A stretch of DNA of 43,643 bases, from the NCBI GenBank assembly GCA_903970145.1, contig CAJCHO010000122.1, positions 1 through 43,643 on the forward strand, given 5' to 3'. Each line of letters begins with the position of its first letter. The first letter of the stretch is position 1. The DNA comes from Mycobacteriaceae bacterium (GTDB lineage: Bacteria; Pseudomonadota; Gammaproteobacteria; Burkholderiales; Burkholderiaceae_D). The translations under genes and the position numbers were made by a program. Under the pieces are notes generated by a model. That model had not been told where the DNA came from, made no database searches, and was given only the letters and a program-made list of their open reading frames with translations. Shown one piece after another: positions 24,535-32,956 of this stretch.

Positions 24535-25428
24535 ATGGAATTCTTCATCGAGGTGCTTATCGGAGGTCTGCTTGCCGGCGTGATGTATTCGCTGGTCGCG
24601 CTCGGCTTTGTGCTGATCTATAAGGCGTCGGGGGTGCTCAATTTCGCGCAGGGGGCGATGGTCTGGTTTGCCGCCCTGTCGTTTGTTGGATTTGTCGGCC
24701 ACGGATTCCCCTTCGCAGTGGCATTGCTGTGCGCGCTGGCGGTCATGATCGCGCTTGGCATGACGACCGAGCGCTTTGTCCTGCGGCCGCTGGTCAACCA
24801 GCCACCGATCGCGCTATTCATGGCGACCATCGGACTGTCCTTCTTTCTGGAAGGATTCGGTCCCTTCGTGTGGGGCAGCCAGGTGCGCGAGCTTCAGTTG
24901 GGAATCGAGGACGAGCCGCTTGCCTATTTCCTCGAACGCTTTAACGTCTCGATCAGCAAATTCGACCTGATGGCGGCCGGGATCTGCGCCGTACTCGTGG
25001 CCGGCCTGGCGCTGTTCTTCCAGAAGACCAAGATCGGCCGCGCCCTGCGCGCGGTCGCCGACGACCATCAGGCCGCGCTCTCGGTTGGAATTCCCCTGCA
25101 GACCATCTGGCGGGTGGTATGGGGTGTAGCCGGCTTTGTGGCACTGGTTGCCGGCATGCTCTGGGGGGCGCGCAACGGGGTGCAGTTCGCGCTCGTGTCG
25201 GTGGTCCTGAAAGCGTTTCCGGTGCTTATTCTCGGTGGCCTGACTTCGGTTCCGGGTGCGATCGTCGGTGGCCTCATCATCGGATCGACCGAGAAGCTTG
25301 CAGAAATCTATCTGGGGCCCTATGTCGGGGGCGGTATCGAGGGCTGGTTTCCGTACGTGCTGGCTTTGATGTTTCTACTGGTGCGGCCCGAGGGTCTGTT
25401 TGGCGAAAAGCACATCGATCGCGTCTAG
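24535..25428 (+). CDS. Branched-chain amino acid-type ABC transporter permease (LivH-like)
   Basis: This 297-residue inner-membrane protein has about eight hydrophobic segments. Family markers are the opening GLLAGVMYSLVALGFVLIYK, the LNFAQGAMVW motif after the first span, and RALRAVADDHQAALSVGI on the cytoplasmic ATPase-contact loop. It pairs with the LivM-like permease to form the channel. It starts 9 bp after the LivG-like gene. The substrate is not readable from the permease. Confidence 0.93.
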   Translation: MEFFIEVLIGGLLAGVMYSLVALGFVLIYKASGVLNFAQGAMVWFAALSFVGFVGHGFPFAVALLCALAVMIALGMTTERFVLRPLVNQPPIALFMATIGLSFFLEGFGPFVWGSQVRELQLGIEDEPLAYFLERFNVSISKFDLMAAGICAVLVAGLALFFQKTKIGRALRAVADDHQAALSVGIPLQTIWRVVWGVAGFVALVAGMLWGARNGVQFALVSVVLKAFPVLILGGLTSVPGAIVGGLIIGSTEKLAEIYLGPYVGGGIEGWFPYVLALMFLLVRPEGLFGEKHIDRV

Positions 25429-25454
25429 GCGCGCAGAGAAGTCGGGAAAAGAGC

Positions 25455-26531
25455 ATGTTCTACAGAGAAGCCGGACAATTCAAGACGAGCTACGCGGCCG
25501 ATCAGCAGATCTTCCCGATCCGTCAGGATCGTCTGGCCTTTCTCGGGTTGCTGCTCGTTGCCTTCGTGCTGGTCCCGGCTGTGCTCAGCGACTACTGGTT
25601 TACCGCCATCCTGATCCCCTTTCTGGTATTCGCGCTGGCGGCGATCGGTCTTAATATCCTCACCGGATACGCGGGACAGCTGTCCCTGGGTACGGCCGCC
25701 TTCATGGCCGTGGGCGCCTTCTCAGCCTACAATCTGGTGCTGCGCTTCCCCGCATTGCCGCAGATCGTAAGCTTTCTGCTGGCGGGCCTGTGCGCGGCGG
25801 CGGTTGGAATTGCCTTCGGTCTGCCCAGCATGCGCATCAAGGGCTTTTATCTTGCTGTCGCGACTCTGGCCGCACAGTTCTTCGTGCTCTGGGCCCTGCA
25901 GAAATTCCCCTGGTTTACCAACAACAGCTCGTCGGGAGTGATCAGCGCGCAGCACGTCGAGTTCTTTGGCATCGCAATTGACTCGCCGCGGCGCAACTAT
26001 CTGTTCGTGCTGGCCGTCGTGTCGGTGCTGGCACTGGCTGCCAAGAATCTGGTGCGCAGCAATACCGGTCGCAAGTGGATGGCCGTGCGCGACATGGATG
26101 TCGCCGCCGAAGTCATTGGCATCCCGCTCATGTCGACCAAACTGCTGGCTTTTGCCGTGAGTTCCTTTTATGCCGGAGTCGCCGGCGCTCTATATGCGTT
26201 CTGTTATATCGGGACGGTCGAGCCCGAGGCCTTCAGCCTCGACATGTCGTTTCGCATCCTGTTCATGATTATCATCGGCGGAACCGGCAGCATCCTCGGC
26301 TCCTTTATCGGTGCCGCGTTTATTGTGCTCATGCCGATCCTGCTGGCCGTGACCGTTCCGCCGCTGGCAACCCTGCTGCACGTGTCGCTCAATAGCGCCT
26401 CCTTGACCTATATCGAATTCATGATATTCGGTGCGCTGATCATTTTCTTTCTCATCGTTGAGCCCAACGGCCTTGCGCGCCTCTGGCAGCTTGGCAAGGA
26501 AAAGCTCAGAATCTGGCCATTCCCCCATTAA
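25455..26531 (+). CDS. Branched-chain amino acid-type ABC transporter permease (LivM-like)
   Basis: The protein has 358 residues with about eight to ten membrane spans. LivM markers are GLNILTGYAGQLSLGTAAFM and the cytoplasmic loop GRKWMAVRDMDVAAEVIGI that contacts the ATPases. ATG 25455 is chosen because the longer frame upstream (to 25119) overlaps the LivH-like gene and encodes unrelated sequence. The about 30 residues before the first span are hydrophilic. It forms the second half of the membrane channel and lies 26 bp after the LivH-like gene. Confidence 0.92.
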   Translation: MFYREAGQFKTSYAADQQIFPIRQDRLAFLGLLLVAFVLVPAVLSDYWFTAILIPFLVFALAAIGLNILTGYAGQLSLGTAAFMAVGAFSAYNLVLRFPALPQIVSFLLAGLCAAAVGIAFGLPSMRIKGFYLAVATLAAQFFVLWALQKFPWFTNNSSSGVISAQHVEFFGIAIDSPRRNYLFVLAVVSVLALAAKNLVRSNTGRKWMAVRDMDVAAEVIGIPLMSTKLLAFAVSSFYAGVAGALYAFCYIGTVEPEAFSLDMSFRILFMIIIGGTGSILGSFIGAAFIVLMPILLAVTVPPLATLLHVSLNSASLTYIEFMIFGALIIFFLIVEPNGLARLWQLGKEKLRIWPFPH

Positions 26532-26569
26532 GGCGGCATCCGACTGCCTCATAACACTAGGAGACAAGC

Positions 26570-27895
26570 ATGATCAAACCATTCAAGGCCGTAACCGGCG
26601 CGCTGGCTGCACTGTTGCTTGCGGTTCCGCTGGGAGCGTTCTCCCAGGCAGAGCCCGCGGAGCAGTTCTTCTCGATCCTGAGCTATCGGGTCGGGCCGTA
26701 TGGTCCGGCAGGTACGGGCATTTTTGGCGGGATGATTGACTACCTCCAGTATGTCGACATCAAGGAGGGCGGGGTTGGCGGTATCAAGCTCACCTGGGAA
26801 GAGTGCGAAACCGAATATCAGGCCGCCCGCGGTGTCGAGTGCTACGAACGCCTCAAAACCAAGAGCGCGACGCACGGCACGATGATCAATCCGGTCTCGA
26901 CCCCGATTTCCTACGCGCTGCTCGACAAGACCGCCGCCGACAAGGTGCCGCTGGTACAGACCGGGTTCGGCCGAACCGATACCATCGACGGCGCCTATTT
27001 CCCCTGGGCCTTCCCGCTGATCACCACCTATCCGATGCAGGCGACGGCTATCGTCAAGTACATCGCCGAGAAGGAACACGACGATCTGCGCGGCAAGCAT
27101 ATCTCCTACGTCTATCTCGATTCGGCCTATGGCAAGGAGCCGATCCTGTACCTGCAGGCCGAGGCCAAGGTGCATGGCTTCGAACTCAACCTCGTGCCGA
27201 TCACGCCGCCGGGCAACGACCAGAGCGCGCAGTGGCAGCAGGTGCGCCAGAGCCGTGCCGACTGGGTAATCATGTGGGGATTCGGGGTGATGAATCAGAC
27301 CGCGTTAAAGGCTGCCCAGAAGGTCGGCTTCCCGCGTGACCATATGATCGGCAGCTGGTGGGCCGGTTCCGAGGAAGACACCGTGCCGGCAGGCGAGGCC
27401 GCTAAGGGTTACCTGTCGGCAGCGCTCAATGTCTCCGGGATGACACCGCTGATCAGCGACATGCAGAAGGTCCTCTATAGCTCGGGCAAAGGCAATCTGC
27501 CGGATCCAAGCAAGGTCGGTTCAATCAACTACAACCGCGGCGTGGTCATCGGGATCGTGATGGTTGAAGCCTTGCGCGTGGGCCAGAAGAAATTCGGCAA
27601 GCACGTGCTCTCCGGTGAGGAAACACGCTGGGCGCTCGAACACCTCGATATTACCGACGCGAGGTTGAAGGAACTCGGTGCCAGCGGCCTGATGGCCAAC
27701 CTGAAAACCAGTTGCTCTGACCACGAAGGTTCCGGCCGCATCAAGATCCAGCAGTGGGACGGCAGCAAGTTCGTCCTGGTATCGGACTGGATCGACGGCA
27801 ACCGTGCTTTGGTGCGGCCGCTACTCGAGCAGTCGGCGATCGACTATGCCAAGGAAAAGGGAATTACCCCTCGTGATTGCTCCAAGGAAAAGTAG
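26570..27895 (+). CDS. Periplasmic substrate-binding protein of the LivGHMF-type transporter
   Basis: The precursor has 441 residues, longer than E. coli LivK (about 370). Residues 1-26 form a signal peptide ending GAFSQA. The mature part has the periplasmic-binding-protein type I layout, with a first lobe containing GTMINPVSTPISYALLDK and a second lobe around SYVYLDSAYGKEPILYLQ. The length and the ligand-side sequence differ from classical Leu/Ile/Val binders and resemble versions found with acid-CoA ligases, so the ligand is probably not an ordinary branched-chain amino acid; this is inference. AGGAG precedes the ATG by 6 nt, a strong ribosome-binding site suited to an abundant binding protein. 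Confidence 0.9.
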   Translation: MIKPFKAVTGALAALLLAVPLGAFSQAEPAEQFFSILSYRVGPYGPAGTGIFGGMIDYLQYVDIKEGGVGGIKLTWEECETEYQAARGVECYERLKTKSATHGTMINPVSTPISYALLDKTAADKVPLVQTGFGRTDTIDGAYFPWAFPLITTYPMQATAIVKYIAEKEHDDLRGKHISYVYLDSAYGKEPILYLQAEAKVHGFELNLVPITPPGNDQSAQWQQVRQSRADWVIMWGFGVMNQTALKAAQKVGFPRDHMIGSWWAGSEEDTVPAGEAAKGYLSAALNVSGMTPLISDMQKVLYSSGKGNLPDPSKVGSINYNRGVVIGIVMVEALRVGQKKFGKHVLSGEETRWALEHLDITDARLKELGASGLMANLKTSCSDHEGSGRIKIQQWDGSKFVLVSDWIDGNRALVRPLLEQSAIDYAKEKGITPRDCSKEK

Positions 27896-27946
27896 CCTCG
27901 GACGGAGGAGGGCGGAGGTGACGCGCGACTTGGTGGACGCTTCTTC

Positions 27947-28789
27947 ATGACCGCGCAGACGGCTCCCGAAGCAAACGCCGGCGATACGCCGGCCTTGCTC
28001 GCGGTCAACAATATCGAGGTCATCTACGACCGCGTCATCCTGGTGCTAAAGGGTGTCTCGCTCCTGGTGCCCAAGGGGCGTATCGTGGCGCTCCTTGGCG
28101 CCAACGGGGCAGGCAAGACCACAACCCTCAAGGCGATCTCGAATCTGTTGCGTGCCGAGCGCGGAGATGTCACCAAGGGCTCGATCGAATTCGGGGGCGT
28201 GCGTGTCGATCGCCTGACGCCGTCCGAACTGGTGCGACGCGGCGTCATCCAGGTCATGGAGGGCCGGCACTGCTTTGCCCATCTGACGATCGAGGAGAAT
28301 CTATTGACTGGCGCATTCACCCGGCGCGCTGGCAGACGCGAACTGGCCGAGGCGCTCGAGCGCGTTTACCATTATTTTCCGCGCATCAAGGAGCGCCGCA
28401 AGAGCGTGTCGGGCTACACCTCAGGGGGCGAACAGCAGATGACCGCGATCGGTCGCGCACTGATGGCGCAGCCGAGCATGATTTTGCTCGACGAACCTTC
28501 GATGGGACTTGCCCCGCAGATCGTCGACGAGATTTTCGGGATCGTGCGCGACCTCAACCAGAGAGAAGGGGTCAGTTTTCTTCTGGCCGAGCAGAACACG
28601 AATATAGCTCTCAAGTTTGCCGATTTCGGCTACATCCTCGAGAGCGGCCGCGTGGTCATGGATGGTCCTGCAGCCGAGCTTGCGACCAACGAGGACGTCA
28701 AGGAGTTCTATCTCGGCATTTCCGGTGCCGGACGCAAGAGCTTTCGCGACAGCAAATTCTACCGGCGCCGCAAGCGCTGGCTGGCATAG
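27947..28789 (+). CDS. Branched-chain amino acid-type ABC transporter ATP-binding protein (LivF-like)
   Basis: The protein has 280 residues and is the second ATPase of the importer. Walker A is GANGAGKTT (about 50-58), the signature is TSGGEQQMTAIGRAL, Walker B is MILLDEPSMGLAP and the switch-region segment is LLAEQNTN, all typical LivF variants. The C-terminal extension after the ATPase core is basic (KFYRRRKRW), an unusual tail. About 20 extra residues precede the core at the N-terminus. The 89-residue orphan gene starts 5 bp downstream. Confidence 0.93.
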   Translation: MTAQTAPEANAGDTPALLAVNNIEVIYDRVILVLKGVSLLVPKGRIVALLGANGAGKTTTLKAISNLLRAERGDVTKGSIEFGGVRVDRLTPSELVRRGVIQVMEGRHCFAHLTIEENLLTGAFTRRAGRRELAEALERVYHYFPRIKERRKSVSGYTSGGEQQMTAIGRALMAQPSMILLDEPSMGLAPQIVDEIFGIVRDLNQREGVSFLLAEQNTNIALKFADFGYILESGRVVMDGPAAELATNEDVKEFYLGISGAGRKSFRDSKFYRRRKRWLA

Positions 28790-28794
28790 CTCAC

Positions 28795-29064
28795 ATGGCA
28801 CAACCTGACGCTGAAAAGCTCGCGCAATTGGGCGGCTTGCGACGCCAGTTGCGCGATATCAAGGGGGTCGTGGAAGCTCGGCCCGGGGTGTTCGTGCTCG
28901 CTGGCAAGCCCTTCATCGAACTGGTGGGCGGCGAAGTCGTCGCTGCCGAGTTGCGTGCCGGTGGCGGCTTGCCGGCGCAGCGCTACAGCCTGGGTGACGC
29001 TCTGGCGAGCCGCAAACTGGTTGATGAGGCGCGTCGGCGCGCCCAGCGTTCTGATGACGACTAG
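28795..29064 (+). CDS. Small conserved-looking protein of unknown function
   Basis: The protein has 89 residues, is soluble, and is rich in charged residues, Leu, Ala and Gly. It has no signal peptide, membrane span or cysteine. The middle (GVVEARPGVFVLAGKPFIEL) looks like a short beta-hairpin, and the C-terminus is a basic helix ending in an acidic RSDDD tail. It is probably real: it starts 5 bp after the LivF-like stop, has GC-rich coding-type codon use and ends 37 bp before the next gene of the same operon. I do not recognise the family. Its place between transporter ATPase and ligase suggests an accessory role. Confidence 0.7.
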   Translation: MAQPDAEKLAQLGGLRRQLRDIKGVVEARPGVFVLAGKPFIELVGGEVVAAELRAGGGLPAQRYSLGDALASRKLVDEARRRAQRSDDD

Positions 29065-29101
29065 GCTCGCCAAGACGGCGTTCTCGACAGGCAGGTAAAC
29101 C

Positions 29102-30361
29102 ATGACAGTCCATTTTGATGCGCTCGAGGCGCGTCCTCCCGAGATGCGTGAAGCGGCGCTTCTGGCACGATTGCCCGGGCTTGTCGGTCACGCGCAAAAG
29201 ACAGCCGGATTTGCACGCATTTTCGCCGGGGTCGACGCGCGCACGATCACGAGTCGCGCCGCCTTAGCGCAGCTGCCCGTGACGCGCAAATCGGAGTTGA
29301 AGGCGTTGCAGGAGCAGGCACCGCCGTTTGGCGGCCTTAGCCCAACCCGGCTTGGCGAGCTCAGGCGCGTCTATATGTCGCCTGGGCCGATATTCGAGCC
29401 CGAGGGAAACCGCGACGACTACTGGCGATTTGCGCGTGCCCTCTACGCGATCGGTGTGCGCCCCGGAGATCTCATCCAGAACTGCTTTTCCTATCACTTC
29501 ACGCCGGCAGCTTTCATGGTCGAGGGCGGCGCGCAACGTCTGGACTGTCCGATCCTGCCTGCGGGCAGCGGCAGCACCGAGATGCAGGTTCAGGCGATGG
29601 CTGCCTTGCATGCGCCGGTTTATGTCGGTGCCCCGTCGTTTCTGAAAATCATCATCGAGAAGGCGCAGGAGCTCGGCACGGCGGTGTCGTTCAAGCGCGC
29701 TCTGGTGGGTGGGGAGGCGCTGCCGCCAAGCCTGCGTGCCTGGTTTACCGAACACGGCATGCCGCTGGTCATGCAGCTCTATGCGACCGCGGATCTCGGA
29801 AGTATTGCCTACGAGACCTGCAGCGAGGGTACGATCCATCCCGGCATGGTGCTTGACGAGGATGTGCTGCTCGAAATCGTGCGACCGGGCACGGGCGATC
29901 CGCTTGCGCCCGGTGAGGTGGGCGAAGTGCTCGTCACGAGCTTCAATCCCGACTATCCGCTTGTACGATTCGCGACCGGCGATCTCTCGGCTATCCTGCC
30001 GGGAGCCTCACCGTGCGGGCGCACCAACGTGCGCATTCGCGGCTGGCTCGGTCGTGCCGATCAGACAACCAAGGTGCGGGCGATGTTCGTGCAGCCCGCG
30101 CAAGTCAATGAAATCGTGCGACGTCACGGCGAGATTGTGCGGGCGCGTTTGGTGGTCACTGGCGCGCTCGGTGTCGACGAGATGACCCTCTATTGCGAGG
30201 TCGATGAAGCCCTGGCGGGCTCGCCCGATCCGGCGCGCATGCAGGCCATCGAGCTGAGCATTCGCGAAGTAACCAAACTGCGCGGCGCGGTGCGCCTGGT
30301 GACCCGCGGCAGTCTGCCCAACGACGGCAAGGTGATCAGCGACGAGCGCAGTTACGCCTAG
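29102..30361 (+). CDS. Phenylacetate-CoA ligase (PaaK)-like adenylate-forming protein
   Basis: The protein has 419 residues, close to PaaK length. The adenylate-forming fold is recognisable: LYATADLGSIAYET at the mid-domain substrate/adenine region, YPLVRFATGDLSAIL as the conserved Asp motif, and RGWLGRADQTTKVRAMFVQP at the hinge to the C-terminal PaaK-type domain. The usual Ser/Thr/Gly-rich phosphate loop (SSGTTGKPT type) is absent; the equivalent stretch near residue 95 reads YMSPGPIFEPEG. Catalysis of the adenylation step is therefore uncertain. It closes the transporter operon that opens with an intact acyl-CoA synthetase, so it may act on a second substrate or have another role. Confidence 0.82.
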   Translation: MTVHFDALEARPPEMREAALLARLPGLVGHAQKTAGFARIFAGVDARTITSRAALAQLPVTRKSELKALQEQAPPFGGLSPTRLGELRRVYMSPGPIFEPEGNRDDYWRFARALYAIGVRPGDLIQNCFSYHFTPAAFMVEGGAQRLDCPILPAGSGSTEMQVQAMAALHAPVYVGAPSFLKIIIEKAQELGTAVSFKRALVGGEALPPSLRAWFTEHGMPLVMQLYATADLGSIAYETCSEGTIHPGMVLDEDVLLEIVRPGTGDPLAPGEVGEVLVTSFNPDYPLVRFATGDLSAILPGASPCGRTNVRIRGWLGRADQTTKVRAMFVQPAQVNEIVRRHGEIVRARLVVTGALGVDEMTLYCEVDEALAGSPDPARMQAIELSIREVTKLRGAVRLVTRGSLPNDGKVISDERSYA

Positions 30362-30510
30362 GAGCGCGCTGTCGCGCCGATGGCACGGTGCGCGGCTTCT
30401 GTCGGGACAATGAGAGTACTGGCCTGTATCGCCCCGCCCCGATCGCGTGTAAATTTGGGCATGGCCGAGCGGTCCCTGTCGAGACGGTTGGCCACATCAA
30501 TGAGGCTGCG

Positions 30511-31713
30511 ATGGATAAGGATGCGCAGGGGCGGGTGACGGACAAACTAACCGGTATCGTGAAGGCGCCAGTTCACATCGTCGAGGTGGCCGTGGGTGAC
30601 ACCGCGCGCCTGCTCAAGGACAGTGGCGAGATGCAGCGCGGGGTTGGCCTGATACCCGGCATCATTGCTCTGGTGCTCGGCTTTTTATGCCTGCTTGGCG
30701 TTGCCGCATTCCACTTTCCGCAATACCTGACGACGCCTGAGCTGCGCCACGAATATTCGGTCGACGTGATGCGCCACATCCTGTTCGCAGCACTGGTTCT
30801 TGCGGGCAGCCTTGCGATCATGAATCTGGTACTGCGCCGCGCACGTGGCATCAGTCTGATGGCGGCGATCCTGGTTGCACTTGCCGTGGCCTGGGGTGGC
30901 TCGCACGTGCCGGTCGCAGACTTCCCGGATCACACGCCCTACATCGGCCTTGACTGGTTCATCCTCGATCTGCTGGGCTCGACCACGATCTTCGTGCTGA
31001 TCGAGAAGTTGTTTCCGCTCTACAAGGGTCAGGCGATCTTCCGCCTCGAATGGCAGACGGACTTCATTCACTTCACCGTCAACCATTTCATCGTCGGCCT
31101 GATCCTATTGACCGTCAATTTCCTGATCCATCGTCTGTTCGGATGGGCCGTCAACGACGGCGTTCAGGGTTTTGTCCAGGGCATTCCCTTCATTCCCCAG
31201 CTCGCCTTGTGTGTGCTGGCCGCCGACATGGTGCAGTACTGGACACACCGCGGATACCACGAGATCCCCTTTTTCTGGCGCTTTCACGCAGTGCATCACA
31301 GCGCCAAGACCATGGACTGGATGGCCGGCTCGCGTCAGCACATCCTCGAGTTGATCGTCACGCGCGTGGGCGTTCTCGGGATCCTGTATGTGCTTGGCTT
31401 TTCCAAGGGTGTGATGGACGCGTACATCATCATCGTCGGCTTTCAGGCGGTCTTTAATCACGCCAATGTGCACCTGCCGTGGGGCCCGCTGCGCTACGTG
31501 ATCGTCACCCCTGACTTTCACCATTGGCACCATTCTTCGGACACGGCCGCGATTGATCGCAACTATGCAGCGCACTACGCGTTCATCGACTACCTGTTTG
31601 GCACCGCGGTGCGTGGCCAGAAGGGATTTCCGGAGCGTTATGGCGTCGTCGGTGACTACATGCCCGATGGTTTTGTGCGCCAGCAGATGTTCCCGTTTCG
31701 ACGCAAGGCCTAG
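30511..31713 (+). CDS. Sterol desaturase / fatty acid hydroxylase family membrane protein
   Basis: This 400-residue integral membrane di-iron enzyme has about seven hydrophobic spans. The histidine clusters of the superfamily are present: HRGYHE, HAVHHSAKTMDWMAG, NHANVH and HHWHHSSD. Such enzymes hydroxylate or desaturate lipids with O2; the actual lipid is unknown. The start is ATG 30511 with TGAGG 6-10 nt upstream; the frame extends to 30388 but that part is not family-like. The first about 50 residues are hydrophilic. It follows the PaaK-like gene after 149 bp, so it may have its own promoter. Confidence 0.88.
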   Translation: MDKDAQGRVTDKLTGIVKAPVHIVEVAVGDTARLLKDSGEMQRGVGLIPGIIALVLGFLCLLGVAAFHFPQYLTTPELRHEYSVDVMRHILFAALVLAGSLAIMNLVLRRARGISLMAAILVALAVAWGGSHVPVADFPDHTPYIGLDWFILDLLGSTTIFVLIEKLFPLYKGQAIFRLEWQTDFIHFTVNHFIVGLILLTVNFLIHRLFGWAVNDGVQGFVQGIPFIPQLALCVLAADMVQYWTHRGYHEIPFFWRFHAVHHSAKTMDWMAGSRQHILELIVTRVGVLGILYVLGFSKGVMDAYIIIVGFQAVFNHANVHLPWGPLRYVIVTPDFHHWHHSSDTAAIDRNYAAHYAFIDYLFGTAVRGQKGFPERYGVVGDYMPDGFVRQQMFPFRRKA

Positions 31714-31726
31714 GGCTATGCCCGCC

Positions 31727-31749
31727 AGCGCGCGGCGCGAGCGCGCGCT
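31727..31749. terminator. GC hairpin after the sterol desaturase gene
   Basis: AGCGCGCG (31727-31734) pairs with CGCGCGCT (31742-31749) around a 7-nt loop, 13 bp after the stop codon. It is stable, but no T-run follows, so it is only a candidate terminator. Confidence 0.4.
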
Positions 31750-31820
31750 TGGTGTAGGATTGCCTGCCAGAAGGCGCCGACCGTTCGCACAGGGCGTCTG
31801 GTGATATCGGAGGGGACGAC

Positions 31821-32723
31821 ATGTTTTCAGAAAGACTTCTCGAGGGCAAACGTATCCTCGTGACCGGCGGTGGCACGGGTCTCGGGCGTGCCATGAGCGA
31901 GCAGTTCCTGCGTCTTGGAGCCCAGATCTACATCTGCGGACGCCGCCGCGGAGTGTGCGAGGAAACGGCCGCGCAACTGATGGCCGCCCATGGTGGCAGT
32001 GTCAAGGCTTTTGGTCTTGATATCCGCGACGCGTCGGCCGTCGACGCCATGGTTGAAGAAATATTCGCCGAAGGGCCCCTGACGGGGCTGGTCAACAATG
32101 CCGCCGGCAATTTCATCTCGCCGACGGCCGCCCTATCCCCGCGCGGCTTTGATGCGGTTGCCAATATTGTGATGCACGGCACCTTCTACGTGACGCACGC
32201 GGTCGGGCGCCGCTGGGTCGAGATGGCGCGCCATGGACAGTGGCAGCATGGCGACCCGTATCGCAGCGTCATCTCGATCATCGTCACCTGGGTCCAGAAT
32301 GGTGGGCCCTATGTCGTACCCTCGGCGATGAGCAAGAGTGCCATCCACGGCATGACCATGTCGCTTGCGACCGAGTGGGCACAGTATGGTGTGCGCCTGA
32401 ATGCCGTCGGTCCGGGCGAGATCCCGACCGAAGGCATGAGCAAGCGTCTTAATCCGGGCGAAGAACCGGGCGCCCGCAGTGCGCGCACCAACCCGATGGC
32501 GCGCTCGGGAACCATGGCTGAGCTGCAGAACCTTTCCACATTCCTGATGAGTGATGGCTGCCAGTGGCTCAACGGCCAATCGATCATGATGGATGGCGGC
32601 AACGCTCTGGCCAGTGGCGGCAATTTCTATGAGTTGCGGAACTGGACTGACGAACAGTGGCGCGCAGCGCGCGAGAATATCGAAGCCCAGAATCGCAAGG
32701 ATCGCGAACAGCGCGGCGCCTAG
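31821..32723 (+). CDS. SDR family oxidoreductase, 2,4-dienoyl-CoA reductase-like
   Basis: The protein has 300 residues. Its Rossmann cofactor motif is TGGGTGLG (about 15-22) and the structural motif is NNAAGNFISPTAALSP, which is very close to 2,4-dienoyl-CoA reductases and peroxisomal trans-enoyl reductases. The standard catalytic Y-x3-K is S-x3-K here (SAMSK), as in the animal dienoyl-CoA reductases, where the tyrosine is supplied from elsewhere. The GEIPTEG and DGCQWLNGQSIMMDGG segments support the same subgroup. It would reduce unsaturated acyl-CoA with NADPH, feeding beta-oxidation. A strong GGAGGGG ribosome-binding site precedes the ATG. Confidence 0.88.
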   Translation: MFSERLLEGKRILVTGGGTGLGRAMSEQFLRLGAQIYICGRRRGVCEETAAQLMAAHGGSVKAFGLDIRDASAVDAMVEEIFAEGPLTGLVNNAAGNFISPTAALSPRGFDAVANIVMHGTFYVTHAVGRRWVEMARHGQWQHGDPYRSVISIIVTWVQNGGPYVVPSAMSKSAIHGMTMSLATEWAQYGVRLNAVGPGEIPTEGMSKRLNPGEEPGARSARTNPMARSGTMAELQNLSTFLMSDGCQWLNGQSIMMDGGNALASGGNFYELRNWTDEQWRAARENIEAQNRKDREQRGA

Positions 32724-32893
32724 AACTTCCAGGGCTTGACTGGATAGCCTGCAACCGTCTGGCACGGCGCCTTGCTGCGGCGCTGTCGGTCGGGTTGTCC
32801 TGGTGGCAGGCGCTCGCCCAGCTATCAGTTCGATGCATACCTGACCCCCTGTAGCTATCCATGGCAATTATGGCTGTCATGCCAAAGACTGTA

Positions 32894-32921
32894 TGTACAA
32901 TTACTGCCTAGGCAGTATAAT
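32894..32921 (+). promoter_or_regulatory. marR promoter with embedded palindromic operator
   Basis: TGTACA (32894-32899) and a perfect TATAAT (32916-32921) are 16 bp apart. The spacer contains the perfect 14-bp palindrome ACTGCCTAGGCAGT (32903-32916), which overlaps the -10 box. A MarR dimer bound here would block RNA polymerase, the usual autorepression design of MarR-controlled efflux operons. The predicted start is near 32928, about 29 bp before the marR ATG. Confidence 0.75.
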
Positions 32922-32956
32922 TCGGGCCAGATACTGCAAGAGCCCGATACATAGCG

